The position numbers and the translations under genes are program-made. From positions 1 to 14,942 of the forward strand of contig JAGLIU010000255.1 in assembly GCA_023142805.1 (NCBI GenBank): DNA of 14,942 bases, read 5' to 3'. Positions 13,588 through 14,942 of this stretch are shown piece after piece. The notes under the pieces were generated by a model. The model had not been told where the DNA came from, made no database searches, and saw nothing but the letters and a program-made list of their open reading frames with translations. Origin of the DNA: Candidatus Omnitrophota bacterium (GTDB lineage: Bacteria > Omnitrophota > Gorgyraeia > Tantalellales > Tantalellaceae). Within the stretch, counting starts at the first letter, position 1, and each line of letters begins with the position of its first letter.

Positions 13588-14787
13588 TTATACTTTCTTT
13601 AATTTATGTCCCAGCCTTTTTTTCTTTGCTTTCAGATATTTTTTGTTCGCGGCCACGGGAGATATTTCCAACGGAACGCGTTTTACAACCTGCAAACCAT
13701 ACCCTTTCAACCCAATTATTTTTCGAGGATTATTAGTCAAAAGTTTAATTTTTTTCAGCCCAAGATCCGCCAATATCTGTGCCCCGATCCCATAATCCCT
13801 GAGATCAGCCTGAAACCCCAATTTTTCATTCGCGTCAACCGTATCTAATCCCGCGTCCTGAAGCTCATAAGCTCTTATTTTATTGAGAATACCTATACCT
13901 CTGCCTTCCTGCGCCAGATAAAGAACGACACCTTCGCCTTCTTTTGATATCATTTTCATGGCTTTTTCCAGTTGATCCCCACAATCACAACGCAAAGAAT
14001 GAAAAATATCTCCGGTAAGACACTGTGAGTGAACTCTCACTAAAGTCTCCTTTTGTGTAAGCTTTCCTTTAACTAAAGCCAAATGCTGATAATTGTCAAT
14101 CTTTGATGAATAGGCATGCAGCCTAAACTCCCCGAACTGAGTAGGAAGCTCTGCTTCAGCCACCTTTTTTATAAGCTTTTCCTTTTCTCTGCGATATCGT
14201 ATCAAATCTACGATCGCGCATATTTTAAGATCATGCTTACGCGCGAATTTAACCAAATTTGGCATTCTTGCCATGGTTCCATTCTCATTCATTATCTCAC
14301 ATATAACCCCAACCGGAGAAAGCCCGGCAAGTTTCATTAAATCTACACTGGCCTCGGTATGTCCCGCCCTTACAAGCACACCTCCATTTTTAGACCTCAA
14401 TGGAAATACATGTCCCGGCCGCGTAAAATCTTTGGAAACCGCTTCCGGATCAGAAAGAAGCTTAACGGTTCTAGCTCTATCACCGGCGGAAATACCGGTA
14501 GTTACATCTTGTGCGGCATCAACAGACACTGCCCAGGCCGTTTTATACGGATCCCTGGAATCCCCGCGCAATAAATGCAAATCCAATCTATCCGCGATGT
14601 TATCTTCCATGGGAACACAAATAAGTCCACGCCCGTATTTTGCCATAAAATTTATCTTCTTGGCGGTTATTTTCTCCGCTGACGATATCAAATCCCCTTC
14701 GTTCTCCCTGGAAGGATCATCTACGACAACTACCATCCTACCCCGTTTTAGATCTTTTAACACATCTTCTATTTTATTCAGTTCCAT
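13588..14787 (-). CDS. ribBA: Bifunctional 3,4-dihydroxy-2-butanone-4-phosphate synthase / GTP cyclohydrolase II
   Basis: Fusion enzyme providing both precursors of riboflavin: the C4 unit from ribulose 5-phosphate and the pyrimidine from GTP. 399 residues. The RibB domain (about 1-200) has DDPSRENEGD, RPGHVFPLRS, AGHTEASVDL and GVICEIMNENG. The RibA domain (about 205-399) has VRVHSQCLTGDIFHSLRCDCG with the three zinc cysteines, LAQEGRGIG, and LLTNNPRK. Both domains look intact. The ATG at 14787 follows AGGAG nine bases upstream. Upstream is the palindrome at 14814-14860. No FMN riboswitch is visible in the 155 bases present. Confidence 0.97.
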   Translation of the reverse strand: MELNKIEDVLKDLKRGRMVVVVDDPSRENEGDLISSAEKITAKKINFMAKYGRGLICVPMEDNIADRLDLHLLRGDSRDPYKTAWAVSVDAAQDVTTGISAGDRARTVKLLSDPEAVSKDFTRPGHVFPLRSKNGGVLVRAGHTEASVDLMKLAGLSPVGVICEIMNENGTMARMPNLVKFARKHDLKICAIVDLIRYRREKEKLIKKVAEAELPTQFGEFRLHAYSSKIDNYQHLALVKGKLTQKETLVRVHSQCLTGDIFHSLRCDCGDQLEKAMKMISKEGEGVVLYLAQEGRGIGILNKIRAYELQDAGLDTVDANEKLGFQADLRDYGIGAQILADLGLKKIKLLTNNPRKIIGLKGYGLQVVKRVPLEISPVAANKKYLKAKKKRLGHKLKKV

Positions 14788-14813
14788 ATCCCGTCTCTCC
14801 TAACCTTCCCTCT

Positions 14814-14860
14814 CCCAAATGTTACATTTTCTTGCCAGGCAAGAAAATGTAACATTTGGG
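14814..14860. repeat. Perfect 47-base palindrome in the ribBA leader
   Basis: Two exactly complementary 23-base arms (from CCCAAATGTTACATTTTC to its complement ending ATGTAACATTTGGG) around a single central A at 14837. It begins 27 bases upstream of the ribBA start. On the minus strand it is followed by AGAGGGAAGG rather than a T run, so it is not an intrinsic terminator. It could be a dispersed palindromic repeat, a scar of an inserted element, or an operator; the sequence alone does not decide. Confidence 0.85.
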
Positions 14861-14942
14861 GTGCTAGCAATATGTTCTCCTATCAAAACTTGAATCCTCT
14901 AGCCGCCTGCTCAGATCCCTCGACTTCGTTCCTCGCTACCGC
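14861..14942. other. Non-coding or repeat-like edge region upstream of ribBA
   Basis: No recognisable gene. On the minus strand one frame is open from the edge to a TGA at 14885-14883, giving 19 residues ending SEQAARGFKF. This may be the tail of an upstream gene, or repeat sequence that happens to be open. An AGGAG lies just after that stop. The sequence near 14910-14942 (minus strand GAGGAACGAAGTCGAGGG) has the look of a dispersed repeat running past the window edge. Confidence 0.4.

Noticed and set aside
13265..13795. 176-residue plus-strand open frame opposite ribH and ribBA
   Set aside because: It lies antisense to two certain genes and shows no recognisable domain or ribosome binding site.
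14273..14803. 176-residue plus-strand open frame opposite ribBA
   Set aside because: It is antisense to the conserved RibB domain, with no start signal and no recognisable motif.
14788..14942. FMN riboswitch before ribBA or ribD
   Set aside because: The conserved RFN blocks are not visible in the 155 bases before ribBA, and the ribD leader is only about 35 bases. A riboswitch further upstream of the window edge cannot be excluded.
1..14942. CRISPR array, toxin-antitoxin, secretion or defence system
   Set aside because: No regular spaced repeats, nuclease/antitoxin pairs or defence domains are present; nearly every base is covered by recognisable core genes.

Overview
All genes in this window lie on the minus strand, so transcription runs from high to low coordinates. 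I support 22 protein genes (one cut by the left edge) and one tRNA. The content is mainly housekeeping: riboflavin and FAD synthesis, tRNA and rRNA maturation, RNA turnover, and envelope lipoproteins. Two small secreted proteins match my recollection of the exosortase-associated TIGR04073 family. Lipoproteins with lipobox cysteines indicate a Gram-negative type envelope. The TIGR04073 pair, the moderate G+C content and the dense one-strand packing suggest the PVC superphylum, most likely a Candidatus Omnitrophota-like bacterium. This placement is inference; there is no rRNA in the window.

Layout in transcription order. (1) 14942-14788: a 155-base leader or edge region with a perfect 47-base palindrome and a sequence that looks like a dispersed repeat. 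(2) 14787-10028: ribBA, ribH, nusB, a PHP phosphoesterase, ribD and ribE. With ribF further on, these give the GTP/ribulose-5-phosphate to FMN/FAD route, apart from the dephosphorylation step. (3) 9970-9641: TIGR04073 protein copy 2. (4) 9573-9496: tRNA-Pro(CGG) with encoded CCA, followed closely by acylphosphatase, a metallophosphoesterase, an unrecognised lipoprotein, an MBL-fold hydrolase, xerD and a CCA-adding enzyme. (5) 5064-2088: rbfA, nrnA, truB and ribF, overlapping by 4 to 23 bases. This is the usual downstream half of the nusA-infB operon, but here it follows cca instead of infB. (6) 1985-1638: TIGR04073 copy 1, alone between a good sigma70 promoter and an intrinsic terminator. (7) 1478 to the left edge: an operon with its own extended -10 promoter, encoding a PilZ protein, a BamE-like lipoprotein, PanD and peptide deformylase.

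The window looks like ordinary core genome. I see no defence system, CRISPR array, prophage or complete insertion sequence. The points worth a second look are the palindrome and repeat-like region before ribBA, the apparently non-standard start of ribD, the two TIGR04073 paralogues, the single in-frame amber codon between panD and def, and palindromes inside and just after ribF.
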